Below are positions 1 through 11,012 of a stretch of DNA of 64,000 nt, piece by piece. The DNA is from Rhizophagus clarus (lineage: Eukaryota; Glomeromycota; Glomeromycetes; Glomerales; Glomeraceae): assembly GCA_015698045.1 (NCBI GenBank), contig BLAL01000228.1, positions 1 through 64,000 of the forward strand. The letters are read 5' to 3'. A program made the position numbers and the translations under genes. The notes under the pieces were generated by a model. That model was not told the origin of the DNA and searched no databases. It worked only from the letters and a program-made list of their open reading frames with translations. Within the stretch, counting starts at the first letter, position 1; each line of letters starts with the position of its first letter.

Positions 1-2504
1 TTAAACTAAATACAGTATATATTATTTTTGCTATCAAAATCAATTCCAACTATATATTTATATTTATATAAATGATAAATCAATTTCGACGTGATGTAAA
101 ATCATGGTCATCATAACTTCCATAAATATTTTTTTTTTACCCGTGTTACCAACTTTCCGCATAATTGATCTCATGCCAAAATATCAAATTAGATTGACTT
201 AATGAAGTTTGTAAATTTCCGAACGTATTATCCCAAAAAATTCTTCCAGATGTGTGCTCTCTTCTTATTATTTTCGTTAATAATGAGATTTTTGTTAATA
301 TTCTCTCCTTTCTTTTGTTAATTAGTAGCAAATACATACACACATATATAGGAGCAGCAATGTAAACCTTCATTGACTTCCAGATCAGTAAGGATGACAG
401 GAAGATTTGTCAAAAAACGAAGCGAGATTCTCAATATACGCAAAAATGTCCAATTTAATATCGCAATATCCAATACAATATCACATACCCATGAATTAGA
501 CGAATCTCAGCAGTACAATCTCCTTACTTATAAGGACTTCTCGTCCAATAAAAATTCTGCAGACACTGCTGCCCGTTCATTTATATCTTTATATCGCGTG
601 GTGCAAAGAATTAGTAGGAATTCAAACAGCAGCTCAATCCAATTGCTTTGATGCTGTTATGTTGCCGTATATAATAATAAACGCAACAACAGACAAACAG
701 CATCATCTTCTCCAGAAAATTTACCCGTTGTTGACCCTTGACTTTTGTCTCGTGATCGTATGAAAATATAAAAAGTTTTTAAATATTTGAATTTAAAAAT
801 AATAAATGACTTCTATTGGTATTAGCATCATAGTGAATGCGATCTTCCTTCATTCCAACATCAACGTCAACGTCGTCAATAAAAACAGTAAAACTGTGAA
901 GAAGTCGTAATTCTAATAATTCTCATATCGGTTGAAACTGAATCAAAATTTTATTTATTTAAGCAGTACTTCCTCTTTGCACATCAGATAAAAGATTTAA
1001 CTGTTAACCAACATAGTCTAACTAGCTTACATACTACTATTTTCATCATTTTGATCTGCCACAAACGATATTGTCTTATATTGTTTGTCCATTTGAAATT
1101 TCTATTCTAAGCGTCGTTTGTATATTATTTATTAGTGTTTCAATTAGTTGTTTGTCTCGACGCCTAACCAATTGTCGCTACTATACATTATATTAAATTG
1201 AATTTGGAAGTCAGTAGTTATGGTTATAAATGCCCACTACAATTAGAAAAGTCGGTATAAAGAAAACCGCGCATTTCTCGTCGCATTGGGAAGAATCAAA
1301 AGATTAGTTCTAATGTACCAACCTGAAATTAATCATTTAAGTGTTTCAAACAATAAAAAGCAAATTACATAATTACGCTAGATCAGATTATCATAGCACG
1401 TGTACACGAATTCATTTTTTTTTCGTTTATATACTGGGAATTCAACGAAGCGTAGTTTTATTCAACATTTCAGCTAATTAAACGTAACAATTAAAAACTA
1501 GCGGTATCACAAAAAATATGCCGTAGCAAAATAAACGCGACGGCGCAACAAGAAATATGATTGGTGGAATACGTGTGCGGGCTGGTATGACAGATTATGC
1601 AGTATTAAAATAATTTTTCACTATTAAGATCAATCTTATGCCACTAATGCCAGTAGCGTGAAATAGTTTGGATATATTAAAAGATCTTGAATATGTTCTT
1701 GCTAGAATCTCATGGATCTGAAGCGCGTATGTCTTATTATTGACTATTTATATTTAGCCTTTTTCAAGCAAAATCTAAAATAACTTCTTATTGACATTAC
1801 ATTCGTGTCTTTTAGTCAATAGATTATGGTGTTGTTTGGAAATCCCATGCTTATGTATCCTATGATTGACTATATGATAATTTAAACATTATTGATTATA
1901 TTAAACTTTTTTTTCCTATTAAGAAGGGATGCCATCGACTCGACTACAACATCATATCCGGCAGCGTATAGCAAATATATTAAAAGATCAAATTTTAATG
2001 AATCTGAGTTGTGTATGTATTTTATGGTCGATTATAAAATAATATTGTTTAATTTAAATTTTATTCAAACGATTTAAAACTACATAAATTTTCACTTAGT
2101 GGAAAAGCAACCTTTTTTGGAAATAAAAGATAGTGATAAGATTAGCAACCATCATAACCTTACGATCTGCGACGAATAATAGTTTAGTGATTCCATAGGA
2201 GATTTTAGCAATCAAGTATATTAGGTAGAGGTCCTTGAATGCCTTTCAGTTTATGGGTGGTAGAATGTGTTAAAGAACGTATTGATTGGATCTTTTAAAT
2301 TAGTATGACCATATTTTTCATTACAATTAAGTTATATGAAGTAAATGCTGAAAAAAGGAACCAAATAATTAAAAAATTTTTTTTTTTAAATAACAAATAT
2401 TCTAGATCAAATGATCAATTTGAATCTATTTTACTTAAAAACTTTTTTTGAAAAAAAATTTAATTTAGTTCAATACTCATCTTATATTTAGTTTTTATTT
2501 AATT
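1..2504. other. Intergenic, no gene supported
   Basis: AT-rich sequence with poly-T runs. The only reading frame of note runs on the plus strand from an ATG at 394 to a stop at 649-651 (about 85 residues, Ser/Asn/Arg-rich). It has no recognisable domain, no clear splice context and no TATA box I would trust, so I do not call it a gene. Nothing else coherent was seen on either strand. Confidence 0.5.
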
Positions 2505-3098
2505 TTAACCTGCACTCCTTTTCTGAGATTTGGTCAAGGACGTGACAGGTATAAGTGTGATATTACATGGGGGTGTGGCAAGTAATTCATCGACATCATC
2601 CAATGATCCTATCGAATTTGTATCAAACACATCAAAATTCATCAACGTATCTGATTGGTGCATAGGATCCCCTAGATCTTCCTTATCAGAAGATTGTTTG
2701 CTTGTGTACTCCAACCCTCGGCGAATTTCAGAATCCATGAGAAAAATTTCCTGGTTTTCATCGTCCAAGAGAAAGAGATTAAGAAAAGTAGCTAAAAATT
2801 GAGCTATGATAGAAAAACAGTCGTCTCTGTGAATATTTCATGATAACTTATCCATAGGAACCATTTGTTCCTTATAAGTACTGAGGAACTCGTCTATAGC
2901 TGAGAGGTCCGTAGTTATTATTGAGCTAAAAATAGTTGAAGGGTTCCTCTTGATGAGTCCTGAGATAAAGTCTACTATAACATCGTGAAAATGGTCAGAA
3001 GGTATACTCTTTAGAGCAGTAGTAGGGGTAATTTTGGTCGTAGAAGACGTTGCTGTGTTTTTTGAGGCTGGATTGGTTAGCAAAAAGCCTTTCTTCAT
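2505..3098 (-). pseudogene. 198-codon reading frame broken by one TGA; unknown product
   Basis: I do not recognise this protein. Reading the minus strand from an ATG at 3098, one frame runs to a stop at 2507-2505, interrupted only by a TGA at 2840-2838 (about codon 87). The segment after that stop stays in the same frame without any length change, which is why I treat both parts as one gene. The first half has a Ser/Thr/Lys-rich N-terminus followed by a helical-looking stretch around DVIVDFISGLIKRNP. The second half is acidic, with a run of hydrophobic residues (IIAQFLATFLNLFLL) before an Asp/Ser-rich tail. The 24 bases around the stop are too short to be a normal intron. It could be a recent nonsense pseudogene, a sequencing error, or two small ORFs. 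No membrane segment or catalytic motif is visible. Confidence 0.45.
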
Positions 3099-3159
3099 GA
3101 TGAAAATAAAAATTTTTCTTCCGTGAAAATTTGGTTCACAGATCTGCAGGAAAGAGTTT

Positions 3160-5492
3160 CCCTATTTAGTTAAACTTTATTAATATATAAATTAGTATTT
3201 AATATTAAAAATTCTGCAAAAATACTAATGAAATAAAATTTTAAGTCTTAAAGTTATTAATTTATATTATAAATTTTTTAATAAATAAAAAAAAATAATA
3301 AAAAAAAATAAAATTTTTAATTATTAATCAATAAATAAAAGCAATATCAAAATATTAAAACTACTAATATGTATTCACAAATTAAATTCTTAATATATTA
3401 TAATAAATATATTTAATTTATTAATTAAATAATTTAATAAATATTTATCATAATGGTGGATAATTAGACTGATCTTTCAACTAGAAATACTTATGTCTAG
3501 TTAAAAGTGATTATATTTTGTTAATTCTCTCTTTACTTAATAGCTTTAATACCAAAAAATAAATAAATAAATATTTATTATATTATTTATTAAAAAAGTT
3601 TTATTAAAAAAAATTAATATTAAAATTTTAAAAATAAATTTTACCTTTAAAATTTTTTAAAATTTAAATAAAATATTAATAATATATATTTATTAAAAAA
3701 AATTTAAAAAAAATTTTAAAAGACGTTTACTTTTAAATTATCTATAACTAAAATCTGAAAATCTAAAAAAATAAATAAATGTTAATAATATTTATTAAAA
3801 AAAATAATAAAAAAAAATTAAACTTTTATCTTTAAAATTTTTTAAATATATATTTAATATCTAAAAAAAAAGAAAATGAAATATTAATAATATTTTAATA
3901 AAAAAAAGTTTAAAAATAATTTTGAAAGTTTTTTATTTTCAAAATTATTAAATAAATATTTAGTAATAATTATTAAAAAAATAATAATAAAAAAAGATAA
4001 ACTTTTATCTTTAAAATTTTCCAAATATATATCTAACACCTAAAAAAAAAAATAAAATAAAATATTAATAATATTTTATTAAAAAAAAGTTTAAAAATAA
4101 TTTTAAAAAAGTCTTTTACTTTTAAAATTATTTATGATCAAAGTCTGAAAATTTTAATAAAAAAAATAATAATATTTAAAAAAAAAAATAAAAATAAATC
4201 TTTTACTTTTAAAATTATTTATAATCAAAAACTAAAATTTAAAAAAATAAAATAAATACCAATAATATTCATTAAAAGAAAAAATAAAAAAAAATTTCAA
4301 AAATACAAAATATATATCTAAAATAAAACATTAATAATATTTTATTAATCTAAAATTCAGTTTGTAAATTCAAAATATTATCTGTTATGTATTCTTTTTT
4401 TTAAAAAAAACTAAAATAAAAAAAAATAAATATTTCAGTTTAAAATTAAAAAAAATATAAAAATTAAAAAAAAAAATAATAAATATTTCTGTTTAAAATA
4501 ATAAAATATTATAATAAATTTAATTTTATTTTACAATATAATTAACTAATATATATATAATTGGAATCTTTGCAATAAAAAGGTATAAATCTCAAAAAAA
4601 AATAAAAATTTAATTAATATTAAATTTACACTTATTTTAATATAAAAAATATAATTAGTATATAAAGTAAATTTAAAATTTTTTTGAATTTTTATATCTT
4701 TCTATTACAAAAATCTCATATAATTAATTAAATATAACTAAAAATATATAAGTTAATTTTTGCATATAAAAAATTTTTAATAAAAATACATAATCTAATA
4801 ATCTAACTATAAATAAAAAAAAAAATTTTAAATTATATGTAAATTAAATTTATTTTATTTAACTTTACTATAATAATAATGCATTAATAAACTTTATCTT
4901 ATATATATATTTTTAATCAATTCTATTTTTTAACTAAATTTTACTTATATAATAAATCTTATTTCAAATTCTAATTAGTAAATTTACAAGATTTTGATAT
5001 TAAAAGCTTTATTTTTTAAAAAAAATTAAACATTTTTTTATAGTATATAATAATATTTATTTAATTATTGATCTATTTAAAAATGGTACTTTTTATTAAT
5101 TATTTATAATAAAATTTAGAAGAAAATTAAATACTTTATTTTACATTATTTTGTGATTCAGTAATTGGATTTTGATAACTTTATATTATTTGTATTTTTT
5201 GTTATTTTCTTTAAAAAAAAACCTTCAAAATTGGACTAGTATATTATAAAATAAATGCAAAAAACCATTTTTTAAAAAAATACTATATTATATTTAATAT
5301 GTATTTGAAATAATGGTTTATAATTATTTTATGATATATTAAACCAATTTTAAAAAATCTTTTTTTTATTTTAAAAAGTATTAAAAATTATTAAATAATT
5401 AATAGTTCAATTAATGGATTAATAACACTTTTAATTTTTTATCCTAAATTTAATTAATAATAAAATGCCAATTTTAGGGCAGATTAGTAATT
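3160..5492. other. Extremely AT-rich non-coding block
   Basis: Almost pure A/T with long A and T runs and only scattered G/C. No reading frame longer than noise is present. Part of it (about 3640-4330) is a degenerate tandem repeat described separately. It sits between the broken ORF at 2505-3098 and the transposon cluster that starts at 5493. Confidence 0.7.
3640..4330. repeat. Degenerate AT-rich tandem repeat, ~180-bp period
   Basis: A recurring block begins with ctttaaaatttt, continues through a run of A, then attaataatattt, a poly-A/AAGTTTAAAAATAATTTT-like part, and a tctttTacttttaaaattat part. The anchor tttaaaatttt occurs near 3648, 3831 and 4011, spaced 183 and 180 bases, and a partial copy follows to about 4330. 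Copies are diverged by substitutions and short indels. Confidence 0.55.
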
Positions 5493-5665
5493 AATAAAAT
5501 TATATATTATTTTTTTTTTTTTTGGCGTTGATAACGCAGAAATCTTTATTGAAAATTAATGGATTACAAAATAATCTATATAATTTAACCTAGAAACTGC
5601 TCCTATCTGAAGGATGAAACCCTCGCAGACCGTTCAATCATATCGCCAAATAAAATTATATATTA
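5493..5665 (-). mobile_element. Short retroposed insertion with 17-bp target-site duplication
   Basis: A 14-base T run (5510-5523) followed by about 125 bases of ordinary composition (to 5648) is flanked by a perfect 17-base direct repeat, aataaaattatatatta, at 5493-5509 and 5649-5665. On the minus strand the insert therefore ends in a poly(A) tail, preceded by an AATAAA about 30 bases upstream. Target duplication plus poly(A) is the signature of LINE-type retroposition. The insert is either the 5'-truncated 3' end of a LINE, a SINE, or a truncated retroposed transcript; it carries no coding sequence. The intact duplication argues for a fairly recent event. Confidence 0.85.
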
Positions 5666-5877
5666 AAAAAAAATAAAAATATAATAAAATGTGATTTTAA
5701 TTATAATTATTTAAAGTTCTTCTTTCTTTTGGAATTTAGTTTAAAAATTTGAAAAAATGTTATTTAAAAAAATGTACATTTAGAAAAAGAAATTTTATAT
5801 AATCTTTATATACTTAGAATTAAGTAAGAGTATATATTTAGAAAAAATATATAGTATATGCAATTTAAAGAGTGTGT

Positions 5878-6312
5878 TGTTACCCAGCGAATGCAACCGA
5901 CTGAAAAGTTACACGTGATCTGGAATAACAAACGAGTTTAACTTTAGAGAGCAAGTTTATTTATAGTCTGAAGGCTAATACTTTTATTATCGTTTATAAT
6001 TTATGATCGGATTATTAATAAAGTTTTCAGTTGTAACGCATACAACCTAATTGTCTTTATTAATAAATACAAGTGACAGTTAACTGTAATTTAAGTTTAA
6101 CGCATAAACTTCTTCCTTTCACTTAATCCAAATTCTCTTCCTTTTATAATCTTTAATCTTTCTATCTTATTCTAAATCTATTACTTTCTAGATTTGTCTT
6201 AAATCCTAATTCCGGGTACTACAATTTTCTAGATTACCCTATAAATTTCCTAACTTTTTTCATTCATATAGATTATACTAGAATAATCTAATTTATAAAA
6301 TCTTATGTAACA
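5878..6312. mobile_element. Probable solo LTR, 435 bp
   Basis: The segment starts TGTTACCC and ends TATGTAACA, so its ends are TG..CA with a 6-base perfect inverted repeat (TGTTAC/GTAACA). It is flanked by a 4-base direct repeat GTGT (5874-5877 and 6313-6316). It contains AATAAA-type signals in the middle and T/C-rich DNA in its 3' half. No primer-binding site, polypurine tract or gag/pol sequence lies nearby, so it would be a solo LTR left by recombination. The short target repeat leaves some doubt. Confidence 0.5.
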
Positions 6313-6535
6313 GTGTACTTAGAAAGAGTTAAATGTAATATTATAATTTATTTTAGAATATAAGTTATAAGTTATTTATTTAATTTATTATTACATATTT
6401 ATATAATTTAAATAAGAATAAAACCTTTAAAATAACTAATACTAAAGTAGAAGTTTAGAAAAATATTTAAATTATTAATTAAATATAAAGGAAACACCTT
6501 TTATAAATATATATGTGTAATATGTGAATTTTTTT

Positions 6536-6881
6536 AAGGTATTCCTATATATCGCACTATCTTAATACATACTCTCAGGATTAGCTACATTGCAGTTACT
6601 CAGCCACAGGTAGCCGTCTGTATAAAATATTTACCCATAGGCTGCAATAGCTATGACAAAATGTTTAGCTATTAACATAGCTTCTATACCTGTTGATATT
6701 TTGGTAACTTGACTAGCTGCATTACTCATATTAATAGGCCTGTAAGCTCAGCCATGGCTAAACATTTTGCCACCTGGGTAAAATATTTATCTGGATAATA
6801 CTATCTGTGATTGGTGGTGCAGGAGTGGCTAACCCATAGGGAGTGTAATACGTCGCATGTATGACATATAGAAATACCCTT
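6536..6881. mobile_element. Palindromic MITE, ~346 bp
   Basis: The outer ends are inverted copies: left aggtattcctatatatcgc (from 6537) and, at the right end, the complement of gggtatttctatatgtcat (ending 6880). Inner parts are also inverted, for example gacaaaatgtttagct near 6655 against agccatggctaaacattttgcc near 6750-6770, and the aaaatattta blocks on each side. It is far less AT-biased than its surroundings and has no coding sequence. These are the properties of a foldback miniature DNA transposon. Confidence 0.7.
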
Positions 6882-7156
6882 TTTTTAATAATATATATAA
6901 TTATTTCAATTTATAATCTTTTATACACTATTCTAAGTACTTATTTTACTATTATTTTATTATCATTTCAAAAGAAATGTACTTAGAAGCAAAGTGTTAT
7001 TGTAATTAGAAAATTAAAAGTGTAAAATTAGCTTATATTTCTTATATTTACAAATATATCAAAAATTCAAATTTAAATAAAAAACATTTGAATTTATTTA
7101 AATAGTTAGTATTAACTATATATGATTGTAGTTTTATGTGTTATAAATTTAATTAG

Positions 7157-7188
7157 GCCGAGCAAATAAAATATTTAGATTCTCGTAA
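7157..7188 (+). repeat. Left terminal inverted repeat
   Basis: 32 bases ending tctcgtaa; the complement of 10981-11012 with one mismatch (A versus G at the fifth base). It defines the left boundary of the transposon. Confidence 0.9.
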
Positions 7189-7369
7189 CATAAAATTTTA
7201 AAAATGATGCGGGCGTGTGGTTTTTTTATATATATATTAAATTTTTTATATTAATTTTTTTATTTACGTCACATGCATTCCTTTTATATAATATGAAATT
7301 TGTATCACAAATAAAATAACCATCTGATCATTTGTTTGCACAACGATCTTTTTTTTTCTATTCTGAATA

Positions 7370-10300
7370 ATGCCAACAGTTATTGTAAATGTTGAATATC
7401 TTTTTAAATCAGTTTTTGGATGGGAAGGTCTTCCAGCTGATGAAAATATAAATGTTGATGAATTTTACCAAGATGTAGTCATTTGCAAAATAAGAAGAGA
7501 ATTATGGAATAAGAATATTACAGCATATTTTAGTCTTACAAAAATAAGTGAAAAAGAGAAAATAGGATTAAAATGTGATGTATGGGAGACTGCAAAGAAT
7601 TATGAAAAATATATTACTTTCAAATTAAAAGATAATGATTATTCCAATGAGTCTACAACAAAGACTAAAAACGCATTTGAATTAATGAGAATTGCATCAA
7701 CATTTAATTATCTACCTGAATTTAATCTACCAAAGAATTCTTTTGATCAATTGTATATTGATTTATGTGAACTGTTTAAGACAAACGGAGGTGGATGGAT
7801 TGGAAAAGACAATGCAAATGTAATAGGAAAAAAATTTATTATAGATTTATCAAAATCAATATGGTATATTGATAATTGTTTTTTTAAAACTATAGATGAT
7901 AGGTATAAAATTCCAGAAATTTTCACAATTTTTTTTAATTAGACTCATCCTGAAAATCACAGACATGCACGAAGATCTTTTAATTCCAGTGAATTGCAAA
8001 ATTTTTACAAAATTTTAATTAACTATCTTGAATTACCTTGGATGTCTAAACCTAAATTTTCTTGGTTTAAAGTACCTTTGCAAATTTATGTAAATAATTT
8101 ATTAAAATATTCAAATTACTTAATTGAACAAAAAGCTATAACTTTAAAAAACCAAAACTCTTTAGCTCCCATTGTTGATGAAGGTAAAGCCGTTTATATA
8201 GAAATATTGAATGCAAATACTTGGTGACCCACCTATTATTGTTGAAGAATTTAAATTGTTAACGAGGTCTTTGGAAGAATCACCATATTGGGAACCAATA
8301 AACATTAGCCAATTTGTCCAAATGAACGAATGTAAGTTAATTTATTTTTTTTTTAGTAATTGATATTAATGATTAATATTAATAATTAAATTTATCAATT
8401 AATTAAAATTTAGGAGAAGATGCAGATTTATTGAAAAACTAAAGAATGCTTTTTTGTTTAAAGTAGGAAAATATACATACCATCATGGAAATATTCAAAA
8501 TTCTGTTTACTTTTAGCATATTAATAATAATGCTAATGAGGAAGAATTAGTCAATAAGCATTATAAAATTAAAAATAATTTGAAACAAATTATTCAAATA
8601 TATCATACCAGAGCAATGAGAAAAGAATTTATTGATACTGTTGAGCTTTGTATTGGTAAAGTTGAAAAGGCAAGAATTCGTTATATTTATTCTACATGGT
8701 TAGAAAATTCTTCAGCTTCAGTAAATTTAGTAACACAAAACATTGATGATTGAGTGTTATTAATATTTGAGCTAGGTGATCCAGAATTAATTACAGATTT
8801 ATGTGAAATTAATAAAGGTAGAATATTTAAATATGATTTATTTTGGGAGTATGCATTAAAATATCTAGAAGGTATAGTACAAGAATCAATTTTAGCAGTT
8901 GATGAAAAGAGGCATGATATATTTCAACATCTAGTAGTAGCAATTTCAATTAGAGATTTTCAAAATCAAGTACTTAAAATCTGTCCTTTAAATATTTCAA
9001 CTCCTTCTTTACAATGGATTCGTTTACAATTTTGGCCAAAAAACTCCATACATAAAAGTAGCTTGCAGTTTACTTGTAAATTACCAATTAAATTTATGGT
9101 TCAAACTAGACAATTACGTTGTGACTATGAAGATGCATATTATACAAGTGCTCTATTTTGTTATTAAAAGGAGATGGCAATTTTACTACGTGAAAATTCA
9201 TGGTTAGTATTCATGGATGATAAGCATCAGTGCAAAGTTGGTGAATCAGGCTATCCAGTTGCAGCAGTTGAAAGAAGAAGACAAGTTATTGTATCAAAAA
9301 ATAAAACTTTTTAAGTTGCAGATTATGATTTTACAAAGTGTGATGTAATACCTAGTGTTACAATAATTTGTGATATTTCTTGTACAATAGACGAGTCATT
9401 TTATAAAGGACAAGTATATGTAGGTTTGAAAGATTCAATAATTCAACCTTCTGATCCCTTACGACATATAGCTGAATTATATAAGATTTTGAAACATCAA
9501 GATGAAAATAAACCTTATTTACTTCTTTATACAGATGGGGGACCAGATCATAGAGTTACATATATTCATGTTCAAATGGCATTAATAGCTTTATTAGATT
9601 TAGATTTATTGGTTGCTGTCAGAACTTCTCCAGGTCATTCTTGGAAAAATCCTGTTGAACGCATTATGTCAATATTAAATCTTGGCTTGCAATATGTTGG
9701 TTTGATGCGTAATGAAATGAGTGAAAAATTAGAAAAGATAATGAAAAGATGCAATTCTATGGATGATATTCGTGAAAAATCACAAAATGAGCCACATTTG
9801 AAGGAAGAATTAATTAAAAGTTTACAACCTACGATTGATTTAATAGAAGGCATCTTTGAAAGATTAACTTTAAAGGAAGAATCTTTTAAAACTTTTAAGG
9901 CAGTATCTGATGAAGATATTTGTGAATTATGGGAATTACTATTAGAGATTGATGAAATATTAGAATTGGATGACAGAACAAAAAAAAGTATTAAAAATAA
10001 GGTAATGAGAAAACACATTGTCCTTAAGCATTTAAAATAAATACTAGCTAATTTTTATTAATTTATTTGTAAGGAAAAATTTCAAGAATTTTATAACCAC
10101 TGTTGCAAATCAAGGCATTATTTCTTTCAAATTAAAAAAATGTGGTAAAGCAGACTGTAATATTTGTAAGCCATTAAAAAGTGATGAAGTAGATTTTTTT
10201 CAAGTTCATTCATTACCAGATCCAATTCCAACCATTGATAAAACAAGTTATAAAGAATTTTCAGAAATTTATGGAACAATTACCACAGAACAGTATCAAC

Positions 10301-10841
10301 CTTCATTAAAACACCAACAGAAAGACAAACAAACAAACAAGATGGGATTTAGTCCTAATGCTCAATTTGCCAAAAATTTTGGAGTTGTTGTTGAATGTTA
10401 TGAATGTAACAGGTGGTATTATATAGTAAAACAAAATTAAATTCAATTGAGATTTCTAATTTGGAGAGGTATATTGATACAATTCAATATGTGTGTGGAG
10501 ATTCCTTTGATACTTTAGCTGACACTGAAGTTTCTAATAATAATGATGATTATGAAAGTGATAATTTGAGCGAAATTTTTGAAAAAGTTAAAATTAATAA
10601 TAGCTTAACATGTAATTCTCCAATGGAAATTCCTTATTACTCATCTGGTTTATTTGAAGATATCTGTTTTCAGTGTGGAAAAATCCCCGAAGAGGGTGAT
10701 GAAGAATCTAATAATCAAGTCAATATTGAAGAAGGGTATTATTACTATTGTAATGAATGCTATATTACAGTTGACAGTAAAAAAAGAAGAAATAGGAAAG
10801 TTAAATTACAACAATCAAAGAGAAGGCGAACAGATGCATAA
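7370..10841 (+). pseudogene. DDE transposase, decayed by stops and frameshifts
   Basis: This was the transposase of the enclosing element. One protein can be followed through 7370-8222, then, after a frame change near 8220 and an intron-like gap (8332-8413, GTAAGT..TTTAG), through 8415-10040. It breaks at in-frame stops at 7940, 8514, 8751, 9165 and 9312. A further part in another frame (about 10070-10415) and a last part (10413-10841) follow. A plausible catalytic triad is visible: Asp in FMDDKH (9216), Asp in YTDGGPDH (9534) and Glu in NPVERIM (9657), giving spacings of 106 and 41 residues. The C-terminus has paired cysteines (CGKADCNIC, CYECNRW, CFQCGK, CNECY) that look zinc-binding, then a basic tail. 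I cannot assign it to a named superfamily with confidence. Confidence 0.85.
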
Positions 10842-10980
10842 TTCCCAATACTATGTATTCAAACCAATTATTATAATAAAATGCATTTTAACTTGACATC
10901 CATATTATGTGAAATCATGTGATAAAAAAGTTTACTATAAAAAATTTTTTTTGATTTTTTGAAAAATTGACGCGCGCGGG

Positions 10981-11012
10981 TTACGAGAATCTAAATATTT
11001 TATTTGCCCGGC
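10981..11012 (-). repeat. Right terminal inverted repeat
   Basis: 32 bases beginning ttacgagaatctaaatattt; the complement matches 7157-7188 at 31 of 32 positions. It lies about 140 bases after the last transposase codon. Confidence 0.9.

Larger units (their letters stand above)
7157..11012 (+). mobile_element. DNA transposon with 32-bp TIRs, decayed
   Basis: The ends are inverted repeats of 32 bases (7157-7188 and 10981-11012) that match at 31 of 32 positions; the left one starts gccgagcaaataaaatattt. Between them lies a decayed transposase gene read on the plus strand. A GC-containing motif (gcgggcgtg / gacgcgcgcggg) sits just inside each TIR. No clean target duplication adjoins the ends; ATTA occurs at 7152-7155 and 11013-11016 with one extra G on the left. 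The full length is 3,856 bases. The conserved ends and long readable protein indicate a full-length copy that lost activity through stops and frameshifts. Confidence 0.88.

Noticed and set aside
2530-2802. Plus-strand 90-residue frame
   Set aside because: Shadow of the minus-strand frame, which has better composition and a longer extent.
8332-8413. Exact intron in the transposase gene with the GTAAGT donor
   Set aside because: Splicing from GTAAGT leaves the next part one base out of frame; a donor four bases later would fit. I report an intron-like gap, not fixed borders.
9635-10018. 127-residue antisense frame
   Set aside because: It is the mirror of the transposase reading, low-complexity Ser/Asn/Ile, and has no motif.
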